This document shows positions 41,425 through 49,181 of a stretch of 64,000 nucleotides of DNA, piece by piece. Both the position numbers and the translations under genes were made by a program. Under the pieces are notes generated by a model, which searched no databases, was not told the origin of the DNA, and worked only from the letters and a program-made list of their open reading frames with translations. Positions within the stretch are counted from its first letter, which is position 1. Each line of letters opens with the position of its first letter. The stretch comes from Bog-473 sp035552395 (GTDB taxonomy: Bacteria; Actinomycetota; Acidimicrobiia; Acidimicrobiales; RAAP-2): assembly GCA_035552395.1 (NCBI GenBank), contig DASZLL010000008.1, positions 1 through 64,000 on the forward strand, written 5' to 3'.

Positions 41425-42429
41425 TCAAGATTGGATCTGGCGTCGGACGTCGCGCGCAGCACCGTCCGCCGCATCCTCTCCAAACCCGACGCCGATACGT
41501 TGGTCCTCCCGCAGACGGTACTGGTGCGCGATGTCAGACAAAACCTGATTGTCCGCTTCGGTCGGATCGCTCTCCAACAGCCCCCTCGGCCACAAGTGGC
41601 GCGAGACGACGGGATTGAGTTCGGCTCCGTAGAGGCTCACTTTCGCAAGGAGGAACAGAAATCCAACCAGCCCGATGACAAGGCCGAATTGTCCGTACAC
41701 CGCAGAGCTGTGTCGGAGTTGGTGCTGTACCAGCCCAGCTCCAATCGTGATGAGCAAGGTGAATCCGAGTGACGCCACGCCAGCGCCAGGGACGAGGTCT
41801 CGCGTCGCAACTCGGCTCGGAGTGGCGACTCGGAAGACCGCGAAATACAGCGCGGCGTTGAGGACCAACGTGCCCAAGAAGGCGGGCGCACGGACGCCAA
41901 GGCCCTGGCTCGTGTCCGTCACGAACGTCCCCGCCACCGCGTTGAGTACAAAGGCCACTCCGATGGTCCCAAGGGCGACCAGGCTGCGGACGAGGCGGGG
42001 AGCGAATCCCGGTCTCTCGACCTGTGGCACGTTCCACAATCCGGCCATCGCTTGCTGAATCGTCTGCGTGACCCCTTGCGCGCCGTAGATCAATCCGATG
42101 AGGCCAATCGCAAGGCCAAGGCCACTTCCTTGCAGGCTCTTTGACGACCGCTCCGGGTTGAATTGAGATCCAATAACGGGGAACTCATGAAGCGTCGAAA
42201 CGATCTGGTGTCCCAACGACGCTGCACCGATGAATCCGAAGATCGTGATGACGACGAGAAGCAAAGGGTAGATTGCGACAAAGCCGTACCACCCGAGCGC
42301 AACGACAAACTGATTCGCGTTGTCGTCACCGAACTTCTTGATAACTGCGTAGGCCAGACCAATGGGACGGCTCCTACGCTGCCAGCCATCGATGTGCACA
42401 AGCAGAAGCCGGATGCGCTTCATGTCCAA
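41425..42429 (-). CDS. YihY/virulence factor BrkB-family membrane protein
   Basis: A 334-residue protein with about six hydrophobic helices. VALGWYGFVAIYPLLLVVITIFGFI, GLIGLIYGAQGVTQTIQQAMAGLWNVPQVERPGF and ELNPVVSR are classic YihY/BrkB signatures. The C-terminal tail is hydrophilic and charged. Role unproven; the name RNase BN given to this family in the past was an error. The start is a TTG at 42429 with GAAGGG five bases upstream; an ATG at 42423 is possible. It is convergent to nothing but shares the strand with the hydrophobic and DUF6328 genes, 152 bases upstream of them. Confidence 0.87.
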   Translation of the reverse strand: MDMKRIRLLLVHIDGWQRRSRPIGLAYAVIKKFGDDNANQFVVALGWYGFVAIYPLLLVVITIFGFIGAASLGHQIVSTLHEFPVIGSQFNPERSSKSLQGSGLGLAIGLIGLIYGAQGVTQTIQQAMAGLWNVPQVERPGFAPRLVRSLVALGTIGVAFVLNAVAGTFVTDTSQGLGVRAPAFLGTLVLNAALYFAVFRVATPSRVATRDLVPGAGVASLGFTLLITIGAGLVQHQLRHSSAVYGQFGLVIGLVGFLFLLAKVSLYGAELNPVVSRHLWPRGLLESDPTEADNQVLSDIAHQYRLREDQRIGVGFGEDAADGAARDVRRQIQS

Positions 42430-42543
42430 AGGTTCCCTTCAGTTTCTGGTGCGGCTGCGCAAAAGTCGAGAATCAAACCTCGCGGATCCAGGGATTATCA
42501 TGGGCACGAGATGAGTGCAGAAACTCGCAGCGCTTAGGCGGCT

Positions 42544-43203
42544 TCAGCCCAAAAGACTCGCCACGATATTGATGGCGAGCGCCACGATCACGGCGCCAAA
42601 GAGGTACGACATCAGCGCGTGCGAAAGAGCTATTCGGCGAATCCGCTTTGTCGTGAGATCCGTATCTGAGACCTGAAACGTCATTCCGATGGTAAACGCA
42701 AGATAGGCAAAGTCAAGGTAGGCGGGCGGATCCGACTCGTTGAAATCAACACCACCTTCTGGCTTCTGATAGTGGGATCTCGTGTATCGGAGCATGAAGA
42801 CGGTGTGAACCGTCGCCCATGAAAGAACCACGCTGACGATTCCGACGGTGATGAGGTACGCCTTTGTGCCTCCGTGAGATTGACCTGCCTTGATGAGGAC
42901 AAGACCGACGGCCGCGAGAAGCGCTACCCCGGCGATAAGCACGATTGCTTCAGCCGGACGCCGGCTGCCGTCCTCGATGTTGGCGTGCCGCTTTGTTGCA
43001 TCTGGATCCAAATGTCCGACGATGCTCCAGATCCAGGCCAAGTAACAGATGGCAGCGGCATCCCAGCCCACGAGGATCGCTGCCTGCCACGAGATCAGGA
43101 GTGCGCCAACGATCCCCGCGACCACCCCAATCAACGCCGCAACCGAGCAGCGAGCTCCAGCGGTCTCTCGGCGTCTCAGGCTCTTACTTGAATCGTTGGC
43201 CAC
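42544..43203 (-). CDS. DUF1345 membrane protein
   Basis: A 219-residue protein with about five hydrophobic helices. WDAAAICYLAWIWSIVGHLDPDATKRHANIEDGSRRPAEAIVLIAGVALLAAVGLVLIKAGQ and RYTRSHYQKPEGGVDFNESDPPAYLDFAYLAFTIGMTFQVSDTDLTTKRIRRIALSHALMSYLFGAVIVALAINIVASL match DUF1345, which has unknown function. The GTG at 43203 gives the family's length; an in-frame ATG at 43320 would extend it and nearly abut the divergent histone-like gene. The frame remains open farther upstream, antisense to the repeat protein, but that is a shadow. Confidence 0.8.
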   Translation of the reverse strand: MANDSSKSLRRRETAGARCSVAALIGVVAGIVGALLISWQAAILVGWDAAAICYLAWIWSIVGHLDPDATKRHANIEDGSRRPAEAIVLIAGVALLAAVGLVLIKAGQSHGGTKAYLITVGIVSVVLSWATVHTVFMLRYTRSHYQKPEGGVDFNESDPPAYLDFAYLAFTIGMTFQVSDTDLTTKRIRRIALSHALMSYLFGAVIVALAINIVASLLG

Positions 43204-43342
43204 CTCGTCTGAAAGGTACCCGTGGCGCTGCCGAACATACGAGGGTCGCCGCTTCAATCGCCACGGGTGTAGATCCGAGTAATGCGGGGTAGAGCAACCG
43301 CCGTAGACGTCGAAAATCATCGAGTTGAACGGATGTGGATTG

Positions 43343-43873
43343 ATGCCGAGCAGATTGGATAAGGCTGCGGAATTCGTGGGGGATGTTGTAGGCACCATTG
43401 ACACAGCCACGGCTCCAGCCAGATCAAAGCTCCGAGGGGGCGTCGAGGAAGCGGTCAATGCGATCGAGGCCTCAAAAGGCGTCGAACGTCTGGAGAGCGA
43501 AACACGTCCGCTGGTAAGGAAGTCCGCCCGGAAGGCAAAGAAGCTTAAGAAGATCGGTATGGAGCAGACCGCCGCCGTCAAGCGGAAGGCTTCCGGAGTC
43601 AAGAAGACCGCCACGAAGCGGGCCGCCGTCGCCAAGAAGCGGGCCGCCGTCAAGCGCAAGGCGACCGGGGCAAAGAAGGCGGCCAAGAAGCGGACCACCG
43701 CCGCCAAGCGCAAGGCGACCGGCGCAAAGAAGGCGGCCAAGAAGCGGACCACCGCCGACAAGCGCAAGGCGACCGGCGCAAAGAAGGCGGCCAAGAAGCG
43801 GACCACCGCCGTCAAGCGCAAGGCGACCGGCGCAAAGAAGGCGGCCAAGAAGCGGAGCGCTACACGCCTCTGA
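43343..43873 (+). CDS. Histone H1-like Lys/Ala repeat protein
   Basis: A 176-residue strongly basic protein. Residues about 1-60 form an ordinary helical domain (LDKAAEFVGDVVGTIDTATAPARSKLRGGVEEAVNAIEASKG). The rest is a lysine- and alanine-rich tail of the histone-H1 C-terminal type, ending in four near-identical 18-residue units (KRKATGAKKAAKKRTTA plus one variable residue). Such tails bind DNA and condense chromatin in actinobacteria (HupB-like tails, Lsr2-independent). The start could also be a TTG at 43325; the ATG at 43343 lacks a strong site. It is divergent from the DUF1345 gene. Confidence 0.75.
   Translation: MPSRLDKAAEFVGDVVGTIDTATAPARSKLRGGVEEAVNAIEASKGVERLESETRPLVRKSARKAKKLKKIGMEQTAAVKRKASGVKKTATKRAAVAKKRAAVKRKATGAKKAAKKRTTAAKRKATGAKKAAKKRTTADKRKATGAKKAAKKRTTAVKRKATGAKKAAKKRSATRL
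43652..43867 (+). repeat. Four tandem 54-base repeats encoding the basic tail
   Basis: Units at 43652-43705, 43706-43759, 43760-43813 and 43814-43867 are nearly identical at the DNA level, the last diverging at its end. Low synonymous change implies recent expansion or ongoing gene conversion; the copy number is probably variable and may be misassembled. Confidence 0.9.
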
Positions 43874-43978
43874 ATTAAACCGCGAGCTTGACCGATGTTG
43901 AATAGGTTCGACGATAGGAGGCCCTTGGCTGTCTTCGTTCGCCTTTCCGCGTCGTGTGGCCGCACCCGCCAACACCAG

Positions 43979-44003
43979 GTTTGAATTTGCCTTGGCCGGG
44001 GAA
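43979..44003 (+). promoter_or_regulatory. Candidate SigB/SigF-type stress promoter (GTTT-N15-GGGGAA)
   Basis: GTTT at 43979-43982 and GGGGAA at 43998-44003, separated by 15 bases, about 110 bases upstream of the small basic protein gene at 44116. The rest of the 242-base gap between the two genes holds nothing else recognisable. Match by eye only. Confidence 0.35.
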
Positions 44004-44115
44004 GTTTGCTTGTCGAAGCGCCCAACCTGGCCAGGGGGCTGGCGCTCGGAAGTCCTGCCGAACTCGTTCGCGGACTTCCGACGCGCTCGGAAACGAGGCT
44101 CTGGGGAGGAACACA

Positions 44116-44385
44116 GTGGCGACAGAGAAGCAGCGGCGAGCAGCCAAGCGCAATATCGTGAAGGCACGGTCGGCCGCCAAGGCGAAGCGGTCGATCGCTT
44201 CGATGCCGAAAAAGACACGGACGGCACTCGGCAAGCAGGGAGCCGCCGTAGCACGGCGAAAGCGGCAGGGCACGAGTACCCCCAAGACGCGCCAGGAGCT
44301 GTACGACCAGGCCAAGAGGCGCAACATCCCGGGCCGGTCGAAGATGGGCAGGGAGCAGTTGCAGCGCGCTCTCGGCAACGGTTGA
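44116..44385 (+). CDS. Small basic protein with C-terminal Rho-N/SAP-like helix motif
   Basis: An 89-residue, strongly basic protein. The first half is a repetitive Arg/Lys/Ala helix (RRAAKRNIVKARSAAKAKRSIASMPKKTRTALGKQGAA). The end, TRQELYDQAKRRNIPGRSKMGREQLQRAL, resembles the Rho N-terminal/SAP-like helix-extended-loop-helix found in actinobacterial proteins often labelled plasmid-stabilisation or general-stress. It probably binds nucleic acid. GGGGAGGA lies ahead of the GTG at 44116. Convergent with treY. Confidence 0.75.
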   Translation: MATEKQRRAAKRNIVKARSAAKAKRSIASMPKKTRTALGKQGAAVARRKRQGTSTPKTRQELYDQAKRRNIPGRSKMGREQLQRALGNG

Positions 44386-44559
44386 CCGACGCGGCCGGTC
44401 TTTCAGCGAGTCAGGTCCCGATCCAAGGCATCGGCCTCGTCCAACGGTCCGTGTTGTATTCAGCCACAGGGTGGAGCAACGGGTCGGCAGAAGAGTTGCT
44501 CTGCCTCGACGTAATCGTCGTCGGGAAAGCCGTCGTCTGCCATGACGTGAGGCCCATAC

Positions 44560-47058
44560 CTACGGGCCCGGTCGAAGTACGGCCACGGGGAGCGTGTGTA
44601 GCGCTGCCCCCGCGTCGATCTTGCCTGCGGAGGCTTCGATGGACTCGCCCGTGAAGATGTCGGTGAATGAGGTCGGGGCCGCACCCGGCAGGTTGATGCT
44701 CTCGCGCTGCCACATCCGCGTCCCGGTCGGGAAGCGTCCTCGCCCGGACTGGGCCAGTGTGAGACGCGGGACCACGGCAACCACCCACTGAGGGCCACGG
44801 CGTCGCGCCAGGGCGACGACCTTGGCGGAACTCGGACCGCTCACGTCGAGAGGGATGTAGGAGCCCGCGTTGAAGAGGTCCGTCAGCTCGCGCCGCAAGT
44901 GCAGCAGGGCCTGCGTTGCGTACAACTTGAGGTGGCCGTTCTCCCAGCCAGCGAGGAGGCGAGCCACCTGGGCGACCTGGCCGATCCGTGCCGGGAGCGG
45001 AGGCAGCGCGGCCAGGGCCTTGCGGCGGGCGTCGAAGTCGACGGGACATCTGTTGTCGGGATCGGTCAGCGTCGGCTCGAAGAACTCGGTGCCCTGGAAG
45101 AAGTCGGGCACGCCCGGCGAGGTGGCCTTGAGCACCAGCATGGCCAGTCCGTTGGTGGCGGCGGCAGGTCCGATGGCGCGGGCGAAGCGCGTCATTTCTG
45201 TCCGGAACGCAGGCTGGCGCGCCACCCGGTTGATGAACGCGTTCAGCCTTCGCTCGTACCGCTCGTCGGGTTTGGTCCACGACGTGGAGCGGCGCGCCTC
45301 GCGCGCCGCCTTTATGGCATAGTCCCGCACCCGGTGCAGATCCGACGGCGCCAAGCGGTTGCGGCCGGGCGGCCACAGGGCGAGCAGCGTTTGATAGACC
45401 ACCAGCTGGGCCTGGGCGTCGGGGGCGGCGGCCCCGGCGTAGCGACGGTGCCAACGCCGTACGAGCGTCTCCCACTCTTGGTGTGCCTCGGAGAGTACGG
45501 CCAGCCGACAGCGGGCGTCCTCGTTGCGCTTGGAGTCGTGGGTGGATGTGGCATTCAGAGTGGCCGGGCACCCCGCTCGACTCCGGGCGAATTGGTGGAA
45601 TTGGTCGACGGTGGTCGCCGCCCGTTCGGGATTGCTGCCCACATCGGCGTGGGAGAGGAGCCCGGGATAACGGTAGGTCGCCGTGTCTTCCACGCCCTTT
45701 GCCATGATGGCGCCACTGAGCTGCTGCCAGCGCCGGGCCACATCGAGCCATGGGCTGGCCGCATCGGCCTGCACCATGCCGTCGCTGATGAGCCGCAAAG
45801 CGCGGTCGCCTTGGGGATCGCCCGTTGCTCCTCTCTTCCGGGCGCGCTCGATGCGGAACGCGTCGCCCGGCGCGGCGGGCGTGCCGTCGAGGTAGGTCCG
45901 GTAGACGTCGAGGTGCACAGTGAGTTGCGCCAAGGCGCGGCGCACATCGCGGCGCGCCAGGTCGTGGCCCGGCGTGCACGCGTCGAGCGCCTCCATGGCG
46001 AGTGAGGCGACGCGGTCGAGCTGACCGGAGAAGGAACCCTCGAGCATCTCGGACTTGGCGGTCAGCGCCAGCTCGTCGAAGAAGGCCGGCTGCCCGGACA
46101 GCTCCGTTCCCAGCGCGGCGAGCCGGCGACAGCCCTCTTCGTTCAAGAACAGCCCCCCGCTTCTGTCGGCGAATTCGTATCCCGTGGACCCGTCGACGTC
46201 GAAGCGTGGGTCGAGTCGTTCTTCCCGACTCAAGATCTTCTCCACCAGGACGACGGCGGATGTGTCCCGCGACGCGAGCGCGGCCCGCAGCCGGGACAGG
46301 TAGCTCGCGGGATCCCACAACCCATCGACGTGGTCGACGCGGACTCCGGCGATACGTTGGTCCGCGCACAGCATGAACACCAGCTCGTGAGTGCGCTCGA
46401 ACACCGCGGGATCCTCCACCCTCACGCCGACGAGCCCATCGATGTTGAAGAACCGCCTGTAGTTGCCTTCGGTGTCGCCCAGCCGCCAATAGGCGGGCCG
46501 GAAGTGCTGCCTCGCAATCACGTCGGCGACCGGGGCTCCGACATCGTGGTCCGCCGCCAGTGGGAAGTGCTGGCCGTCGAGCTCGAGTTGGTCGCTCTCG
46601 GGCTCCGGACCGGGGCGTATGGACGCACCGGCGATCGCCTCGGCCAGTGGTTGGCCGAGGCCGGGCACAAGGACCCGCCCTCCGTGCCGGCTCCAGTCGA
46701 TGTCGAAGATTGACGCCGCGTCCGACACCTGACCGCCGCGGAGAGTGTCCCACCACCACCGGTTCGAGGGGTCAGTCGCCATGTGGTTGGGCACCACATC
46801 GAGCAGGGTCCGGATACCGCGCCTGGCGAGCTCGCACAGCAGGGATTCGAAGTCCTCGGGCGTGCCGAGGCTGGGATCGAGGGTGGTGGGGTCCACCACG
46901 TCGTAGCCGTGGGTGCTGCCCGGGGTGGCGGTGAAAATTGGGGAAAGGTAGAGCGTCTCGATGCCCAGCGCGTGAAGGTACGGGACGACGCTGCGGGCGC
47001 CGGCGAAGCCGAGCCCGTGGATTTGGAGCCGGTAGGTCGAGCCGAGCGCCGTCTCCAT
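44560..47058 (-). CDS. treY: Malto-oligosyltrehalose synthase
   Basis: An 832-residue GH13 enzyme that turns the reducing-end alpha-1,4 bond of a malto-oligosaccharide into a trehalose end. TYRLQIHGLGFAGARSVVPYLHALGIETLYLSPIFTATPGSTHGYDVVDP opens the barrel; LLDVVPNHMA, RVDHVDGLWDPASYLSRL (nucleophile Asp), VVLVEKILSREERL (acid Glu) and TSTHDSKRNEDARCRL (second Asp) are the catalytic blocks, and VPDFFQGTEFFEPTLTDPDNRCPVDF is the TreY-specific C-terminal block. The ATG at 47058 is the start; frame upstream is a shadow. It sits five bases after the glgX stop and is the last gene of the trehalose/glucan operon. Confidence 0.93.
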   Translation of the reverse strand: METALGSTYRLQIHGLGFAGARSVVPYLHALGIETLYLSPIFTATPGSTHGYDVVDPTTLDPSLGTPEDFESLLCELARRGIRTLLDVVPNHMATDPSNRWWWDTLRGGQVSDAASIFDIDWSRHGGRVLVPGLGQPLAEAIAGASIRPGPEPESDQLELDGQHFPLAADHDVGAPVADVIARQHFRPAYWRLGDTEGNYRRFFNIDGLVGVRVEDPAVFERTHELVFMLCADQRIAGVRVDHVDGLWDPASYLSRLRAALASRDTSAVVLVEKILSREERLDPRFDVDGSTGYEFADRSGGLFLNEEGCRRLAALGTELSGQPAFFDELALTAKSEMLEGSFSGQLDRVASLAMEALDACTPGHDLARRDVRRALAQLTVHLDVYRTYLDGTPAAPGDAFRIERARKRGATGDPQGDRALRLISDGMVQADAASPWLDVARRWQQLSGAIMAKGVEDTATYRYPGLLSHADVGSNPERAATTVDQFHQFARSRAGCPATLNATSTHDSKRNEDARCRLAVLSEAHQEWETLVRRWHRRYAGAAAPDAQAQLVVYQTLLALWPPGRNRLAPSDLHRVRDYAIKAAREARRSTSWTKPDERYERRLNAFINRVARQPAFRTEMTRFARAIGPAAATNGLAMLVLKATSPGVPDFFQGTEFFEPTLTDPDNRCPVDFDARRKALAALPPLPARIGQVAQVARLLAGWENGHLKLYATQALLHLRRELTDLFNAGSYIPLDVSGPSSAKVVALARRRGPQWVVAVVPRLTLAQSGRGRFPTGTRMWQRESINLPGAAPTSFTDIFTGESIEASAGKIDAGAALHTLPVAVLRPGP

Positions 47059-47063
47059 GCCTG

Positions 47064-49181
47064 TCAGCGACGGCGCTCGTTGTGGCGGAGCAAGAGCGCC
47101 GAGTGGGCGTTGAGGGAGACGGCATCGGTGCGGACCGGGCGGGGCCAGGGTCCCGGGTGCGTGGTGTTGAGCACCTCCTCCCACGCCCCGGCCAACTCCA
47201 TGCCGGGCAAGTTGTACGAACGCGAACGTGTGCCCGCGTTGAGCAGGAGGAGCAGCGAATCTCCGGCGTACGACCGTCCCCGAATGTCGACCTCGTCTGT
47301 GGCCAGCCCGAACAGCAGCATCCCGATGCTGTGGGCATCCGGGTCCGCCCAGTCTTCCTCGGTCATCTCAGTCCCGTCTGGACGGATCCAGGTGACATCC
47401 TTTGTCTGCATGCCCGGGAAGGGCTCACCAGTGAAGAAGGCGCGCCGGCGCAGGATCGGGTTGCCCTGCATGACGCCGATGACCTCCTTCACGAAATTGC
47501 ACAACTGATAGCCCGTCTCGCCGACGTCCCAGTTGAACCAGCTGCTTTCGTCGTCCAGGCAGTACGCGTTGTTGTTCCCCATCTGGGTACGTCCGATCTC
47601 GTCGCCCCCGAGCAGCATCGGGACTCCCTGCGACAGGAACAGGGTGGCCAGGAAGTTCCGCTTCATACGGTCCCGGACGCGCCGGATCCGCGCGGAATCG
47701 GTCTGGCCTTCTACGCCCCAATTCCGGCTGTTGTTCTCGTCCGTCCCGTCGCGGTTGTCCTCCCCATTGGCCTCGTTGTGCTTGTGGTCGTAGGTCACGA
47801 GGTCGGTCAGCGTAAAGCCGTCGTGGCACGTCACGAAATTGACGCTGGCGTAGGTGCGACGGCCGCTCGGGACGTAGATGTCGCTCGACCCGCTGAGCCG
47901 GGACGCCAACTCGGGCACCATCCCGGAGTCGCCGCGCCAGAAACGGCGGACGCAGTCGCGAAACGCTCCGTTCCATTCGGACCACCCCGGCGGGAAGTGG
48001 CCGAGCTGGTAGCCGTCGGGGCTGGCGTCCCACGGCTCGGCGATGAGCTTGACTGTCGAGAGCACCGGGTCCTGGCTGACGATTTCGAAGAACGGGCTGG
48101 GGCGGCCGTCGTCGCCCCGTGCCAGCACGGGTGCCAGGTCGAAGCGAAAACCGTCCACGTGCATGTCGGTCACCCAGTAGCGCAGGCTGTCGGTCATCAA
48201 CCCCATCGCCCGCGGGTGGAGGACGTTGAGGCTGTTGCCAGTGCCGGTGTAATCGACGTAGTAGCGCTGGTCCTCGGGCGACAGCCGGTAGTACACGGCG
48301 TTGTCGACGCCCTTGAGGGAGAGCGTGGGACCCAATTGGTTGCCCTCGGCCGTGTGGTTGTAGACGACGTCGAGGATGACCTCGATCCCAGCCCGATGCA
48401 GCGTGCGCACCATCGACTTGAACTCGCCGACCTGTTCGCCCAGGGCGCCGGTCGCGTAGCCGACATGCGGGGCGAAGAAGGCGATGGAGTTGTATCCCCA
48501 GTAGTTGGTGAGCCCCCGGTCGACCAGCTGGCGCTCGGCGACGAAGTGGTGGATCGGCATGATCTCGATCGCAGTGATGCCAAGGCCAAGGAGGTGGTCG
48601 ACGACAGGGTCCGAGGCGAGACCGAGGAAGGTACCGCGCTGGTGGGCGGGGACACCTGGGTGCTGCATGGTCATACCTCGCACATGGGTCTCGTAAATCA
48701 CCGTACGGTTCCACGGGGTACGCGGCGGGCGATCGTCCTGCCAGGTGAAGGACGGGTCGACGACGACAGACTTCGGCATCGCGCTGGCTGAGTCCCTGGA
48801 GTCGCACGAGAGGTCCTCGGCGGGATCGCCCACGGTGTACCCGAAAAGATCGTCGTTCCAGTCGATCGGTCCGCTGACTGCCTTGGCGTAGGGGTCGATG
48901 AGAAGCTTGTTGGGATTGAAGCGGTGTCCGCGCGCGGGCTCGTAGGGCCCCTCGATCTTGTAACCGTAGAGGGCACCCGGCCGGACGTCGGGCAGGTAGG
49001 CGTGCCAGACCCGGTCGGTCATCTCCTGGAGGGTGATGACGGTGGACGGGGCGCCGGCTCGGGGGTCGTCAAAGAGATGCAGGCGGACGGCCGCGGCATG
49101 CTCGGAGAAGATGGCGAAGTTGACGCCCTCCCCGTCCCACGTGGCCCCGAGCGGGTACGGGTTCCCAGGCCAGACCCTCAC
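47064..49181 (-). CDS. glgX: Glycogen debranching enzyme GlgX/TreX type
   Basis: A 705-residue GH13 isoamylase-type enzyme. WPGNPYPLGATWDGEGVNFAIFSEHAAAVRLHLFD is the family N-terminus and carbohydrate-binding module. Catalytic blocks are DGFRFDLAPVLARG (Asp), VKLIAEPWDASPDGYQLG (Glu) and FVTCHDGFTLTDLV (Asp). It cuts alpha-1,6 branch points and in trehalose operons releases linear oligosaccharide for TreY. The GTG at 49181 with GCAGGAG five bases upstream overlaps the treZ stop (GTGA); an alternative start further upstream would lie inside treZ. Confidence 0.93.
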   Translation of the reverse strand: MRVWPGNPYPLGATWDGEGVNFAIFSEHAAAVRLHLFDDPRAGAPSTVITLQEMTDRVWHAYLPDVRPGALYGYKIEGPYEPARGHRFNPNKLLIDPYAKAVSGPIDWNDDLFGYTVGDPAEDLSCDSRDSASAMPKSVVVDPSFTWQDDRPPRTPWNRTVIYETHVRGMTMQHPGVPAHQRGTFLGLASDPVVDHLLGLGITAIEIMPIHHFVAERQLVDRGLTNYWGYNSIAFFAPHVGYATGALGEQVGEFKSMVRTLHRAGIEVILDVVYNHTAEGNQLGPTLSLKGVDNAVYYRLSPEDQRYYVDYTGTGNSLNVLHPRAMGLMTDSLRYWVTDMHVDGFRFDLAPVLARGDDGRPSPFFEIVSQDPVLSTVKLIAEPWDASPDGYQLGHFPPGWSEWNGAFRDCVRRFWRGDSGMVPELASRLSGSSDIYVPSGRRTYASVNFVTCHDGFTLTDLVTYDHKHNEANGEDNRDGTDENNSRNWGVEGQTDSARIRRVRDRMKRNFLATLFLSQGVPMLLGGDEIGRTQMGNNNAYCLDDESSWFNWDVGETGYQLCNFVKEVIGVMQGNPILRRRAFFTGEPFPGMQTKDVTWIRPDGTEMTEEDWADPDAHSIGMLLFGLATDEVDIRGRSYAGDSLLLLLNAGTRSRSYNLPGMELAGAWEEVLNTTHPGPWPRPVRTDAVSLNAHSALLLRHNERRR

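Noticed and set aside
43652..43867. CRISPR-like array because of regular repeats
   Set aside because: Units are contiguous, in-frame, protein-coding and without spacers.
43204..44025. Upstream extension of the DUF1345 frame through the histone-like gene, giving FLAAFFAPVALRL repeats
   Set aside because: It is the antisense reading of the Lys/Ala repeats. The DUF1345 family length is reached at 43203.
44460..44545. 27-residue minus-strand frame MADDGFPDDDYVEAEQ after treY
   Set aside because: No ribosome-binding site and no recognised homologue; too short to support as a gene.
44386..44559. Intergenic region between the small basic-protein gene and treY, checked for terminator or RNA
   Set aside because: No clear inverted repeat or RNA signature was found.
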